Part shown: piece by piece, positions 37,160 to 46,145 of the stretch
Layout: each line of letters opens with the position of its first letter
How positions within the stretch are numbered: the first letter of the stretch is position 1
The notes under the pieces: generated by a model
The model's input: the letters and a program-made list of their open reading frames with translations, nothing else
Database searches by the model: none
What the model was told of the DNA's origin: nothing
Assembly (NCBI RefSeq): GCF_947502415.1
Contig: NZ_CANMZV010000010.1
Coordinates: 62,001-126,000, forward strand
DNA: 64,000 nucleotides
From: an uncultured Photobacterium sp.
GTDB taxonomy: Bacteria > Pseudomonadota > Gammaproteobacteria > Enterobacterales > Vibrionaceae
Direction: 5' to 3'
Translations under genes and position numbers: made by a program

Positions 37160-39951
37160 AGAAGTTGTTGTGTACTGTACTGTGTTTTTCGCTGCTTTCT
37201 TGTGCCAGCGTCAGTACCCAATATGCACAGTTGCCTTATCATAATTTGGTCGAAAAAGGCGAGTTGGATAATGGTTTTAAGTATTATCTGGCGCCAAATG
37301 CAAAGCCAGATGATCGTGTTTATATCCGCTTGGTCGTCAATGCTGGTTCAATGAACGAAGATGACGACCAAAGTGGTGTGGCTCATATTGTCGAGCATAT
37401 GGCATTTAACGGAACGGAGAATTATCCGGGAAATAGCCTGATCGACGAGCTGGAAAAGGTGGGTATGAAGTTCGGTGTTGATATTAATGCATTTACCGAC
37501 TTTGAAAATACGGTTTATATTCTTAACCTGCCAAGTAATGAACCAGAGATGATCAGTTTGGCAATGGATATTGTTGCCGAGTGGACTGGCCGGGTAACTT
37601 TCCTGCAGGCAGATCTTGATGCCGAGCGCGGGGTAGTTATGGAAGAGTGGCGTAGTCGCCTTGGCCCGCAACTGCGCCTTGCTGATAAAAAGTCGGCGGT
37701 GGAAATGGTGGGATCGCGCTATTTGCAGCGTGATCCGATTGGTGATGTTTATACCATCAATAATGTTGCGGTCGATCGTGTCGCAGATTTTTACTACCGC
37801 TGGTACCGGGCAGATAATATGTCGCTGGTGGTGGCTGGTGATGTTGATGGTAATCAGATCAAACAGCTGATCAGTGAAAAATTCTCGTATTTGAAAAAGC
37901 CGGAAAAGGCAATGGAGCCGATTGATTACTCTGTGCCGGTTCCTCAAAAATGGCGAGTTGCGTCAGTAACTGAAGCAAGCCGTGCTGATTCTTCACTGGA
38001 ATTTAGTTTCTTTACTCCTTACGAAGAAGATAATTCGTTCACGGCGTATCAGCAGAGCTTTATTAAAAATATTGCGACTAAGCTGCTAAATATTCGTTTT
38101 CAGGAGTGGCAGGAGAAAGAGTCAGAACTGATAAATAGTGCGACCTATTTCTCAACCAGCCTGGGCCGTGAAACATCGCAGGATCTGTTTTCCATTCAGC
38201 TAGCCGAACCTGAATTTGAGCGGTCAGCGAAAGCACTGTTTGCGATGTTGGCACAAATTAAACAACATGGCTTTTTAGCGTCAGAATTTGAGGGTGAAAT
38301 CGAGCGAATTGATGCATTGTTTGCCCGTCGTGAAAAGGCCATGGAGTCGCCGTACAGTATCGATCTGGTCAGCGATATGGTTGACAGTGCTGCTACGGGC
38401 CAGTTGATTTTGAGTGATGAGGTACAGCTCAAGATAAATAAAGCGCTGTTGAAAGAGGTTACGCTGGAACAGGTTAATGCCGCCTTTGCAAAATTGCTTA
38501 GTCCGAAAGCTCGTATGTTGATGCTGACTCACCCTAATGGAGAGGTTAAGCAAGGTTTGAGCGTTGAGCAAGCTGAACAGCTATGGCAAACCGCAATGAC
38601 CGAGCCTCAGCCGCAGTACCAGTTGGAAAAAGTGACGGCCGAATTGCCTGCAGCGCCAAGCAAAGCCGGCGATCTAACGCTGGAGAAAGAGTGGCCTGCG
38701 TTGGGGATTAAGGAATACCGTTTGAGCAACGGTTCGAAGCTGATCTACAACTATAGCGATAGCACCCCAAATGAAGTGCATTTCAAAATGTACACTGATG
38801 GCGGTTTAATGTCGGTGCCGGCGGAAGATTATTCCAAAGTAAAAATCGCTGCTGAAGTTGTGGATGAGTTTGGTATGGGCTCGCTAAGCCGTAAAGAGCT
38901 TCGTACCATCATGGATGGCCGACCAATCGCGTTCACAACTATTTTGGATGATCACCAGCAAGGTTTTTCTGGCTGGAGCCGCAGTAGCGATATTGATACT
39001 TTGTTTAAGCTGTTCCGCCTGAAACATGAGGAAGTGGTTGTTACGGATGCAATCGTCGCGGAATACAAGCGTGATATGGTGCGGCGCTTATCGGAAGCAT
39101 CCCGTGATGCTGAAGATGTGTTTGCCCGTAAGGTATCTGCACTGCGTTATCCGGAACAACCAACGGTTTATAGCCTGACGAAGCAGGATGTTGAATCGGT
39201 TAACCGTCAAAGCTTAATTGCTGCCTATCAGCAATATGTTTTATCGAAGACTGATTACACCTATTACATTGTTGGTGATATCAAAGAGAGCCTGTTGCTG
39301 CCGAAAGTAAAACGTTATTTAGCATCATTACCCGTTAAAACGCAGAACCGTGAAATGCGTAAGTTTGACGTTGTGTCACCGAAAGAACGTTTGGTCGTGA
39401 ACAAAAACCAAGAGCCAAGCTCGGAAGTTGAGATTTACCTGAGCTGGAAGACGCCTTGGAGCCTGGAGAAGAACTATCAGTTAGATGTGGCTGGCGATCT
39501 TGTGCAGCAAGAGTTGCGTCAGGTTCTGCGTGAAGAGGCATCAGGTGTGTACGGTGTGAGTAGCTGGTTCTGGCAGGAACCGGATGATGAGCATGCGGTA
39601 GGCCGGATCAGCTTTACGTGTGCGCCTGAAAGGGTTGATGAGCTAATCCAGTTAACGGACAAGGTGCTGGCGCAGGTTAAGCGTGATGGTATTTCTGAAC
39701 AAGGACTAGATAATATTAGATACCAGCGTAAAGACCGCTATCAGCGCTTGATTAAATCTAATTTGGGCTGGCTGGATGTTATTAGCCAAAGCTATTCCCG
39801 TTATGGTGTTCCGACTGAGATTTATGCACAGGAAAAGCTGAATGAACAATTGGAAAAGAGCATTGTTGATAAAACATTATTGGAAATGCTCAACCATAGT
39901 GAGCGTTTTGAAGCCGTTCTGATGCCGAAAGATGATAGATCAAATAGTTAA
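37153..39951 (+). CDS. M16 zinc protease, lipoprotein (PqqL/FusC-like)
   Basis: A 932-residue two-half inverzincin. The lipobox LLSC puts the lipidated Cys at C17. The zinc site is H78-x-x-E81-H82 (VAHIVEHMAFNGT), with the third ligand Glu in LDAERGVVMEEW. The second, inactive M16 half follows from about 480. E. coli PqqL is 931 residues and FusC about the same. Those proteases cut the imported protein in the periplasm to free iron or peptides. The lipid anchor visible here would hold the enzyme on a membrane. It overlaps the ABC gene by 7 bp and is the last gene before a tRNA operon. Confidence 0.88.
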   Translation: MLKKLLCTVLCFSLLSCASVSTQYAQLPYHNLVEKGELDNGFKYYLAPNAKPDDRVYIRLVVNAGSMNEDDDQSGVAHIVEHMAFNGTENYPGNSLIDELEKVGMKFGVDINAFTDFENTVYILNLPSNEPEMISLAMDIVAEWTGRVTFLQADLDAERGVVMEEWRSRLGPQLRLADKKSAVEMVGSRYLQRDPIGDVYTINNVAVDRVADFYYRWYRADNMSLVVAGDVDGNQIKQLISEKFSYLKKPEKAMEPIDYSVPVPQKWRVASVTEASRADSSLEFSFFTPYEEDNSFTAYQQSFIKNIATKLLNIRFQEWQEKESELINSATYFSTSLGRETSQDLFSIQLAEPEFERSAKALFAMLAQIKQHGFLASEFEGEIERIDALFARREKAMESPYSIDLVSDMVDSAATGQLILSDEVQLKINKALLKEVTLEQVNAAFAKLLSPKARMLMLTHPNGEVKQGLSVEQAEQLWQTAMTEPQPQYQLEKVTAELPAAPSKAGDLTLEKEWPALGIKEYRLSNGSKLIYNYSDSTPNEVHFKMYTDGGLMSVPAEDYSKVKIAAEVVDEFGMGSLSRKELRTIMDGRPIAFTTILDDHQQGFSGWSRSSDIDTLFKLFRLKHEEVVVTDAIVAEYKRDMVRRLSEASRDAEDVFARKVSALRYPEQPTVYSLTKQDVESVNRQSLIAAYQQYVLSKTDYTYYIVGDIKESLLLPKVKRYLASLPVKTQNREMRKFDVVSPKERLVVNKNQEPSSEVEIYLSWKTPWSLEKNYQLDVAGDLVQQELRQVLREEASGVYGVSSWFWQEPDDEHAVGRISFTCAPERVDELIQLTDKVLAQVKRDGISEQGLDNIRYQRKDRYQRLIKSNLGWLDVISQSYSRYGVPTEIYAQEKLNEQLEKSIVDKTLLEMLNHSERFEAVLMPKDDRSNS

Positions 39952-40039
39952 ATGACGTTGATTTTGCTTTATTTTTATTCAAAGCATCAAAAAGAGTGAT
40001 GACTTTGTTTGAATGTTGAGCAGTTGGATGGTTAAGGTC

Positions 40040-40068
40040 TTTACAGTAATTAAAGTGCTGTGTATTAT
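40040..40068 (+). promoter_or_regulatory. Sigma-70 promoter of tRNA-Ser-Asp operon A
   Basis: TTTACA (40040-40045), 17-bp spacer, TATTAT (40063-40068), followed by a GC-rich start region typical of stringently controlled tRNA promoters. Confidence 0.88.
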
Positions 40069-40081
40069 TCGCCGCACTTAC

Positions 40082-40172
40082 GGAGAGATGGCTGAGTGGT
40101 TGAAAGCACCGGTCTTGAAAACCGGCATACGTTTGTAGCGTATCTAGGGTTCAAATCCCTATCTCTCCGCCA
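40082..40172 (+). tRNA. tRNA-Ser(UGA), copy 2
   Basis: A 91-base class II tRNA, identical to the copies at 25555 and 45636, anticodon UGA, CCA encoded. It is followed by tRNA-Asp 41 bp downstream in one transcript. Confidence 0.97.
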
Positions 40173-40213
40173 CATTCTAGAAGTTGGCTAATAGCTGGGC
40201 TTCGTACAGAATT

Positions 40214-40290
40214 GGAGCGGTAGTTCAGTTGGTTAGAATACCGGCCTGTCACGCCGGGGGTCGCGGGTTCGAGTCCCGTCCGCTCCGCCA
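40214..40290 (+). tRNA. tRNA-Asp(GUC), copy A
   Basis: A 77-base tRNA with CCA. The acceptor GGAGCGG pairs with CCGCTCC, the anticodon loop CTGTCAC gives GUC, and the T loop is GGGTTCGAGTCCC. Identical to the copy at 45771. Confidence 0.97.
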
Positions 40291-40298
40291 CTACAACG

Positions 40299-40327
40299 AA
40301 GCCTCAGTCGAAAGACTGGGGCTTTTT
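40299..40327 (+). terminator. Terminator of tRNA operon A
   Basis: AAGCCTCAGTC, GAAA loop, GACTGGGGCTT (40314-40324), then T's; one G-U pair in the stem. Confidence 0.92.
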
Positions 40328-40471
40328 TGTATGTGTTGAATTTGATTGACATAATTACCCGGTATGAATTGACCAAATCCTTTCTGATATCTTTCCACGG
40401 GAAAAGTGTTGCGGTGTATGCTTAATAGGGAGAAGTAAGTTCTAATAGCAGGCTGAAAGCCGGAAAGTACA

Positions 40472-41701
40472 ATGAGCCACAACAGTAATTTTGAACTGAT
40501 CTGCGACAAAGGTGCACCGATCAAAGCATGGGTTAAAGGCGTTTTCTTCGAAGAGCAAGCCCGTCAACAGGTTCTCAACGTCGCAACTCTTCCCATTATA
40601 TATAAATGGATTGCAGTAATGCCCGACGTACACATGGGTAAAGGTGCTACCATCGGGAGTGTTATTCCTACCGTCAAAGCCATAATTCCAGCCGCAGTAG
40701 GTGTCGATTTAGGTTGTGGCCTTATCGCTTCTCGGCTGAATTTAACAGCAGCCCAGTTACCAGAAAACTTAAAAGAAATCAGAACTGCCATTGAAAAGGC
40801 TGTTCCGGTTGGTAGAACCCATCATGGTAATGCTCGGCGTGACCAGGGTGCTTGGCATAGTATTCCCCCTATGGTGGCGGCCGAGTGGAAAAAGCTGGAG
40901 CCCGGATTTAAAGCGATTGTTGCGAAGCACCCAGCGATCGCTGATTCTAACAATGTTAACCACCTTGGAACGCTAGGAACGGGAAACCATTTTATTGAGC
41001 TGTGCCTTGATGAAAATAATCAAGTGTGGATCATGCTTCACAGTGGCTCTCGTGGTGTAGGTAATAAAATCGGTACATATTTTATTAATCTGGCCCGAAA
41101 AGATATGGGCAGGCAGCTTAGTAATTTGCCAGACAAGGATCTAGCCTACCTAAAAGAGGGATCACAGCACTTTGATGATTATGTGGCTGCTGTTCAGTGG
41201 GCGCAGGAGTACGCCTTAGTTAACCGACGTATCATGGCACAAAGGGTGGTTGATGCAATTCGCTCTGTTTTGCCGATACCGATAGAAGTGACTGAGGAGG
41301 CGGTGAACTGTCACCATAACTATGTGCAGCAGGAGCTGCATTATAACAAGCAAGTATGGATCACGCGCAAAGGAGCCATTAGTGCAAGGAAAGGCGAATT
41401 GGGAATTATCCCCGGTTCAATGGGGGCAAGTTCTTTTATTGTGCGTGGGCTTGGTAATCCCGAGAGCTTTAATAGTTGCAGTCATGGTGCCGGCCGGGTG
41501 ATGTCTCGCACCCAAGCGAGGAAAACATTCACCGTAGAAGATCAAATTCGGGATACGGCAGGTGTGGAATGCCGCAAAGACGCAGAGGTGGTCGACGAGC
41601 ACCCCAAAGCGTATAAGCCGATAATGAGTGTGTTAGACGCGCAAAATGATCTGGTTGAAATTGTACACTCTTTACACCAACTAGTGTGTGTAAAAGGCTA
41701 G
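40472..41701 (+). CDS. rtcB: RtcB-family RNA ligase
   Basis: A 409-residue RNA ligase that joins 2',3'-cyclic phosphate (or 3'-phosphate) ends to 5'-OH ends using GTP and Mn2+. Motifs visible are MPDVHMGKGATIG and GVDLGCGL (with the metal-binding Cys), LGTLGTGNHFIEL, LHSGSRGVGN, NCHHNY and CSHGAGRVMSR, the last holding the His that becomes guanylylated in this family. It appears complete. It begins 180 bp after a tRNA-Ser-Asp operon, with no rtcA or rtcR beside it, so it is not the usual rtcBA unit. Repair of cleaved tRNA is a natural guess from the location. Confidence 0.93.
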   Translation: MSHNSNFELICDKGAPIKAWVKGVFFEEQARQQVLNVATLPIIYKWIAVMPDVHMGKGATIGSVIPTVKAIIPAAVGVDLGCGLIASRLNLTAAQLPENLKEIRTAIEKAVPVGRTHHGNARRDQGAWHSIPPMVAAEWKKLEPGFKAIVAKHPAIADSNNVNHLGTLGTGNHFIELCLDENNQVWIMLHSGSRGVGNKIGTYFINLARKDMGRQLSNLPDKDLAYLKEGSQHFDDYVAAVQWAQEYALVNRRIMAQRVVDAIRSVLPIPIEVTEEAVNCHHNYVQQELHYNKQVWITRKGAISARKGELGIIPGSMGASSFIVRGLGNPESFNSCSHGAGRVMSRTQARKTFTVEDQIRDTAGVECRKDAEVVDEHPKAYKPIMSVLDAQNDLVEIVHSLHQLVCVKG

Positions 41702-41736
41702 ATGAAATTTTAATATCTCTACTACGAGCCTCTGTC

Positions 41737-41774
41737 TGGTCTGGCTACCGAATTAAGCGGTGTTAGCCAGACCA
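41737..41774. terminator. Stem-loop between convergent rtcB and asnA
   Basis: TGGTCTGGCTA (41737-41747) pairs perfectly with 41764-41774; an inner CCG/CGG adds three pairs. No T-run, so probably a 3'-end stabilising hairpin or a weak bidirectional terminator. Confidence 0.55.
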
Positions 41775-41800
41775 TAGCAGCATTATTAACGTGAGCGTTG

Positions 41801-42808
41801 TTATAACAAGACGATCTTGTTGGCTTCACACTCGGCAATCATTTCATCTGGCCAGATAGAAGATTGGACTTCTCCAATGTGTACTTTCTGCAAGAAGAAC
41901 ATACAAATGCGTGACTGACCAATCCCTCCGCCGATGGTATAAGGCAGTGATTTGTCTAAGACCATGCTGTGGAACGGCAGTGATGCGCGATCTTCACAGC
42001 CGGCAATGGCCAACTGCTCAGCCAGACTCTCTTCACAGACACGAATCCCCATAGAGGAAAGTTCCAGCGCGCTATCCAATACCGGGTTCCAGAACAACAG
42101 GTCACCGTTCAGATTCCAGTCATCATAATCCGGAGCCCGACCATCATGCCTTTCACCGTTCGATAGTGTATGGCCGATATTTTGAATAAATACTGCGCCA
42201 TGTTCTTTGCAGATGGCATTTTCCCGCTCTTTTGGCGTCAAATACGGGTATTTTTCCAGTAATTCTTGTGAGGTAACAAATGTCAGCTTTGATGGAAGCC
42301 GTTTTTCTAATACTGGATATTCCTGATAGATGTAGTTTTCAGTTTTAAGGAATGCGTTATAGATTTTTTCTACGGTTGTATGCAAGTAGGCGTCATGACG
42401 CATCGATTTATCGAGTACTTTTTCCCAATCCCACTGATCGACATAGATAGAGTGAATATTGTCGAGTTCTTCGTCTCGGCGAATAGCATTCATATCCGTG
42501 TATAGGCCTTCGTCTTTTTGGAAACCATAGCGTTCCAGCGCCATACGCTTCCATTTTGCCAACGAGTGAACGATTTCTACTCGAGCGCCATTGTCGTCCA
42601 ACAAATCGAAATCCACCGGACGCTCGGTGCCGCTAAGGTTGTCATTCAGCCCGGTTTCTGGTTTGACGAACAGAGGGGCAGAAACCCGCGTCAGATACAG
42701 CTCGTAAGCTAAGGCGTCTTCGAAATAGTCTTTAAGCTTTTTGATTGCAACTTCCGTATCGCGCAGTCCCAGTCGCGGTTGGTAATTTTCTGGCACATCC
42801 AGTCTCAT
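41801..42808 (-). CDS. asnA: Aspartate-ammonia ligase AsnA
   Basis: A 335-residue enzyme making asparagine from aspartate, ammonia and ATP. It is related to class II aminoacyl-tRNA synthetases. Characteristic segments are [70 protein letters not shown] and [18 protein letters not shown], the last the motif-3-like ATP site. Length is close to E. coli AsnA (330). The usual neighbour asnC (Lrp-type) is absent; a LysR gene lies 267 bp upstream on the same strand. Confidence 0.96.
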   Translation of the reverse strand: MRLDVPENYQPRLGLRDTEVAIKKLKDYFEDALAYELYLTRVSAPLFVKPETGLNDNLSGTERPVDFDLLDDNGARVEIVHSLAKWKRMALERYGFQKDEGLYTDMNAIRRDEELDNIHSIYVDQWDWEKVLDKSMRHDAYLHTTVEKIYNAFLKTENYIYQEYPVLEKRLPSKLTFVTSQELLEKYPYLTPKERENAICKEHGAVFIQNIGHTLSNGERHDGRAPDYDDWNLNGDLLFWNPVLDSALELSSMGIRVCEESLAEQLAIAGCEDRASLPFHSMVLDKSLPYTIGGGIGQSRICMFFLQKVHIGEVQSSIWPDEMIAECEANKIVLL

Positions 42809-43074
42809 GGAGCATTCCTTAGCTATTGATTTATATATTTTTATTACGGGAACATTACGATATATAAATTGCAGCGTCCATTATTTTGTTAACATTATTT
42901 TGCTTATAGTGCTCGAATTTTGCGTTTTCACACTATAAATTTAGTTAGTTTAAACTTAGGTAGCCCCTTTGGCCGTTACACGATCACATTGGTTAGAGGC
43001 TGATTAAACGCAATGTTAGTAAAGCGTCTAAAGCTTGCGAGAACAGGTGTTAGATAGCTTGCTAACGCTGTCAC

Positions 43075-43962
43075 TCATTTCACCCGTTGTGAACTAATAA
43101 TTTCTTCATCAACCCAATGAAGTAGCTGTTTGATCGCTCTTGATAAGACCTGATTTTGCCGGACGATATAACCTAGGCTGGTGGTTGGAAATTCTGGCAA
43201 GGGCGAAATCGCTGTTTGCAGGTTAAGTTTTGGGTGTAGTGAGAACTCTGGAACAATGGCTACCCCGAACCCCGCTTCCGCCCAGTCTATCTGGGCATCG
43301 ACACTGCCGACTTCCATTACTCGATATTTCGGTAGATTCAGCTTGGGTAAGGCTGAATCGATCAGATCCCGTGTTCGGGTATCGTGACCGAGTAGGATCA
43401 GCGTCGGTTCTTCGTTGTTGTCGCCAAATTTTCCTTGTTGCCACTCCTTGAGCCCGTCACCGAGGGCACACCATTTGACTTGCTGAAGCTCAGTAAAATG
43501 TAGAGGCTGACTTTCCTTCTGCGCCATTACGAAGCCTAAGTCCGCCTTGGCACTTTTGACTAGCTCGGCCGCCTGCGAAGAGGTGGTGTTTAGCAGGGAG
43601 AGGTCAATGCCCGGAAATTCCTGCTTAAACAACTGGAATGGGCCTATTAGTAGTAACCGGGAGATGATATCGCTGGCTGCTATAGTCAGGGTTCCTTGGC
43701 ACAGGTCGTTGATGGCATTGAGATCAGCTTGGCAGATCTGTAGCTCCATCAAGGTATTCTGCGCACTTTGGAGTAAGCGTTCACCAGCCTGAGTTAACCT
43801 GAAAGGATTGCGTTCGATGAGCTTGACCCGAGTTGTCTGCTCTAGCTGCTTGATATGAAGGCTAACATTAGGTTGGGTCATATGAAGCTCATTGGCCGTT
43901 TTACCAAAATGTTCAAGTCGGGCAAGGGTCACGAAGGTATTGAGCCAGTGGATATCGAGCAT
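43075..43962 (-). CDS. LysR-type transcriptional regulator
   Basis: A 295-residue LTTR. Its N-terminal HTH (about 3-62) contains LDIHWLNTFVTLARLEHFGK and TQPNVSLHIKQLEQTTRVKL. The effector domain follows (about 90-290). It is divergent from the purA paralogue (179 bp between start codons) and upstream of asnA on the same strand. The divergent arrangement most often means control of the facing gene, here purA; asnA is the alternative target. Both enzymes consume aspartate, so an aspartate- or nucleotide-linked signal is possible. Confidence 0.88.
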   Translation of the reverse strand: MLDIHWLNTFVTLARLEHFGKTANELHMTQPNVSLHIKQLEQTTRVKLIERNPFRLTQAGERLLQSAQNTLMELQICQADLNAINDLCQGTLTIAASDIISRLLLIGPFQLFKQEFPGIDLSLLNTTSSQAAELVKSAKADLGFVMAQKESQPLHFTELQQVKWCALGDGLKEWQQGKFGDNNEEPTLILLGHDTRTRDLIDSALPKLNLPKYRVMEVGSVDAQIDWAEAGFGVAIVPEFSLHPKLNLQTAISPLPEFPTTSLGYIVRQNQVLSRAIKQLLHWVDEEIISSQRVK

Positions 43963-44141
43963 GGAATTCCTGTTTATGAATGCAGATTTCAGGTCGCGAG
44001 ATGAATGTGTTCTCGCGTCATTCTACGCTTTTGGCAAAATAATCCCATATGAGATTCTTATCAGGGCTATAACGATTATTAATTTTTCTTATTCCAAAGC
44101 TGAGCATAGGATATGGGCATTGCTTTTAAGGAGATTAAATC

Positions 44142-45398
44142 ATGTCGTCTATCGTTGTTGTTGGTGCTAACTGGGGTGATGAAGGTAAGGGCCGTATTGT
44201 TGACTATTTAGCAGATAGCGCATCGGCAAGTATCCGTTTTCAGGGCGGTAACAATGCGGGTCATACTGTAGTTAACGACTTCGGTACATTTAAGTTGCAC
44301 CAGCTTCCGAGCGGCGTATTTAATCCAGACTGTATTGCGGTGCTAGGCCCTGGTATGGTGATCAGCCCGGCCCCATTATCTGAAGAAATCGCTGAAGTAA
44401 AAGCGGCTGGCGTTAACGTTAAACTGCGAATTTCAGACCGCGCGACACTTTGTCTTCCACTCCACGCTATTGAAGACACCCTTGAAGAAGAGCGCTTAGG
44501 TGATGGTGCTTACGGTTCGACACGTCAGGGCATAGCGCCCGCTTATGGCGACCGCGTAATGAAAAAAGGCATTCTGGTTGGTTGGCTGAAGCAACCAGAA
44601 GTACTGCGTGAGCGTATTCAGTTCATGTTGGACTGGAAACTGCCGCAGCTTAAGGCTCTGTACCCATCATTTGAGTTTACTCAGACTGCCGAAGAGATGA
44701 CCCAGTGGCTGCTGGAAGTGTCTGAACCATGGCGCGATGCTATCTGTAACGTTAGTGAGCCACTAAAAGCACTTCAAGCCAAAAATGAAAACCTACTATT
44801 CGAAGCTCAGTTAGGTGCTGGCCGTGACCTGGTTTATGGTGAGTATCCATGGACGACTTCATCCAACGTAACAGCAGCCTACGCAGGTATCGGTAGTGGT
44901 TTGCCGGCATTGCACCCAGAACGTGTGATAGCAGTTGCTAAGTCATTTAGCTCATCAGTCGGCACCGGCACTTTGATTACGGCGATGGAAGAGCAGGATA
45001 ATTTCCGTGAAGCCGCGAACGAGTACGGTGCGGTAACTGGTCGTCCTCGTGATATGGGTTATTTCGATGCGATTGCGACTCGTAATGGCGTGGAATTGCA
45101 GGCTGCTACAGAAGTGGCGCTGACTAAACTGGATTGCCTGAGCGGTATGAAGGATCTGAAAATCTGTGTTGCTTACGATGGTGATCACAGCGAAAACCCA
45201 ATCTGGCCACAGACTGCGGAACTGGCTCCTGTTTACGAGCAGATGGAAGGTTGGGAAGAAGACATTACTAGCTGCCGTACTTTTGAAAGCCTGCCAGTTG
45301 CAGCGCAGAAGTACGTACAGCGTATTGAAGAACTCATGGGTGTACCGGTCAAAATGATCTCGGTAGGTCCTGAGCGTGAGCAAATGATTAATCGTTAA
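44142..45398 (+). CDS. purA: Adenylosuccinate synthetase paralogue (PurA family)
   Basis: A 418-residue PurA-family enzyme (IMP + aspartate + GTP to adenylosuccinate). It keeps the P-loop with the catalytic Asp (NWGDEGKGRIVD, D13), GGNNAGHTVV with the catalytic His, the SSVGTGTL region and TGRPRDMGYFD. Several segments differ from canonical bacterial PurA: YGSTRQGIAPAYGDR in place of GTTGRGIGPAYEDK-like, and EAQLGAGRDLVYGEYPWTTS in place of EGAQGTLLDIDHGTYP-like. It is also somewhat shorter than the usual 430 or so. It is therefore probably a second, divergent PurA. A strong AAGGAG precedes the ATG by 8 bp. The divergent LysR gene may control it. Confidence 0.85.
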   Translation: MSSIVVVGANWGDEGKGRIVDYLADSASASIRFQGGNNAGHTVVNDFGTFKLHQLPSGVFNPDCIAVLGPGMVISPAPLSEEIAEVKAAGVNVKLRISDRATLCLPLHAIEDTLEEERLGDGAYGSTRQGIAPAYGDRVMKKGILVGWLKQPEVLRERIQFMLDWKLPQLKALYPSFEFTQTAEEMTQWLLEVSEPWRDAICNVSEPLKALQAKNENLLFEAQLGAGRDLVYGEYPWTTSSNVTAAYAGIGSGLPALHPERVIAVAKSFSSSVGTGTLITAMEEQDNFREAANEYGAVTGRPRDMGYFDAIATRNGVELQAATEVALTKLDCLSGMKDLKICVAYDGDHSENPIWPQTAELAPVYEQMEGWEEDITSCRTFESLPVAAQKYVQRIEELMGVPVKMISVGPEREQMINR

Positions 45399-45424
45399 TT
45401 GCTCACAATACCTAGGGAAGCACT

Positions 45425-45460
45425 CAGGCTGGCCAGTAATGGTCAGCCTGTTTGTCTTTA
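45425..45460 (+). terminator. Terminator after purA
   Basis: CAGGCTGGCC (45425-45434), loop AGTAAT, GGTCAGCCTG (45441-45450) with one mismatch, then TTTGTCTTT. Confidence 0.75.
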
Positions 45461-45593
45461 TACTTCACTTAAAATAGGCAGTCTTATGAGTAGTATTAAT
45501 GAGCCATTAGGCCTTATTTTTACCTCAAACGTGTAAAACTATAAAAAAATCAGTGAAAGTGCTTGTTTATTGGTCGGTTGGATGTATTGCCTA

Positions 45594-45622
45594 TTTACAA
45601 TGACCGAAGTGCTGCGTATTAT
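45594..45622 (+). promoter_or_regulatory. Sigma-70 promoter of tRNA-Ser-Asp operon B
   Basis: TTTACA (45594-45599), 17-bp spacer, TATTAT (45617-45622). Same boxes and spacing as operon A, with similar bases between. Confidence 0.88.
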
Positions 45623-45635
45623 TCGCAGCACTTAC

Positions 45636-45726
45636 GGAGAGATGGCTGAGTGGTTGAAAGCACCGGTCTTGAAAACCGGCATACGTTTGTAGCGTATCTA
45701 GGGTTCAAATCCCTATCTCTCCGCCA
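45636..45726 (+). tRNA. tRNA-Ser(UGA), copy 3
   Basis: Identical 91-base sequence to copies at 25555 and 40082; anticodon UGA, CCA encoded. Confidence 0.97.
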
Positions 45727-45770
45727 CATTCTAGAAGTTGGATGTTTAACATCGGGCTTCACACAGAATT

Positions 45771-45847
45771 GGAGCGGTAGTTCAGTTGGTTAGAATACCG
45801 GCCTGTCACGCCGGGGGTCGCGGGTTCGAGTCCCGTCCGCTCCGCCA
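45771..45847 (+). tRNA. tRNA-Asp(GUC), copy B
   Basis: Identical 77-base sequence to the copy at 40214; 44 bp after tRNA-Ser. The inter-tRNA spacer also resembles that of operon A (both start with CATTCTAGAAGTTGG and end ACAGAATT). Confidence 0.97.
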
Positions 45848-45854
45848 CTACATG

Positions 45855-45884
45855 AAGGCTTAGTCGAGAGACTAAGCCTTTTTT
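45855..45884 (+). terminator. Terminator of tRNA operon B
   Basis: AAGGCTTAGTC (45855-45865), GAGA loop, GACTAAGCCTT (45870-45880), T-run. Confidence 0.93.
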
Positions 45885-46145
45885 GTATGGAACTTCCGCT
45901 TCCATTCGCGACTCCTTTTCTTTAGCCATCCTGACTTATAGCGTTTTCTATTTAGGTCGGGAAATCTCTGATTTAGATACTCTTACCTGCAAACTCACTC
46001 GTACTAAAGAAAAGTTTTTTAATTGCTTTAAAACACCGTTCAAAACTGATAAAACTATCTGGATTATTTGTGCGATGAATATTGTTGTTGATTAAATTAC
46101 CAATAATTTCATTGTCTTAACGTGTTGTGCTTGCAGGTTTTTAAT

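Noticed and set aside
40082-45847. Genomic island integrated at the tRNA genes
   Set aside because: No integrase or attachment-site remnant; the bracketed genes (rtcB, asnA, lysR, purA) are metabolic and of ordinary composition.
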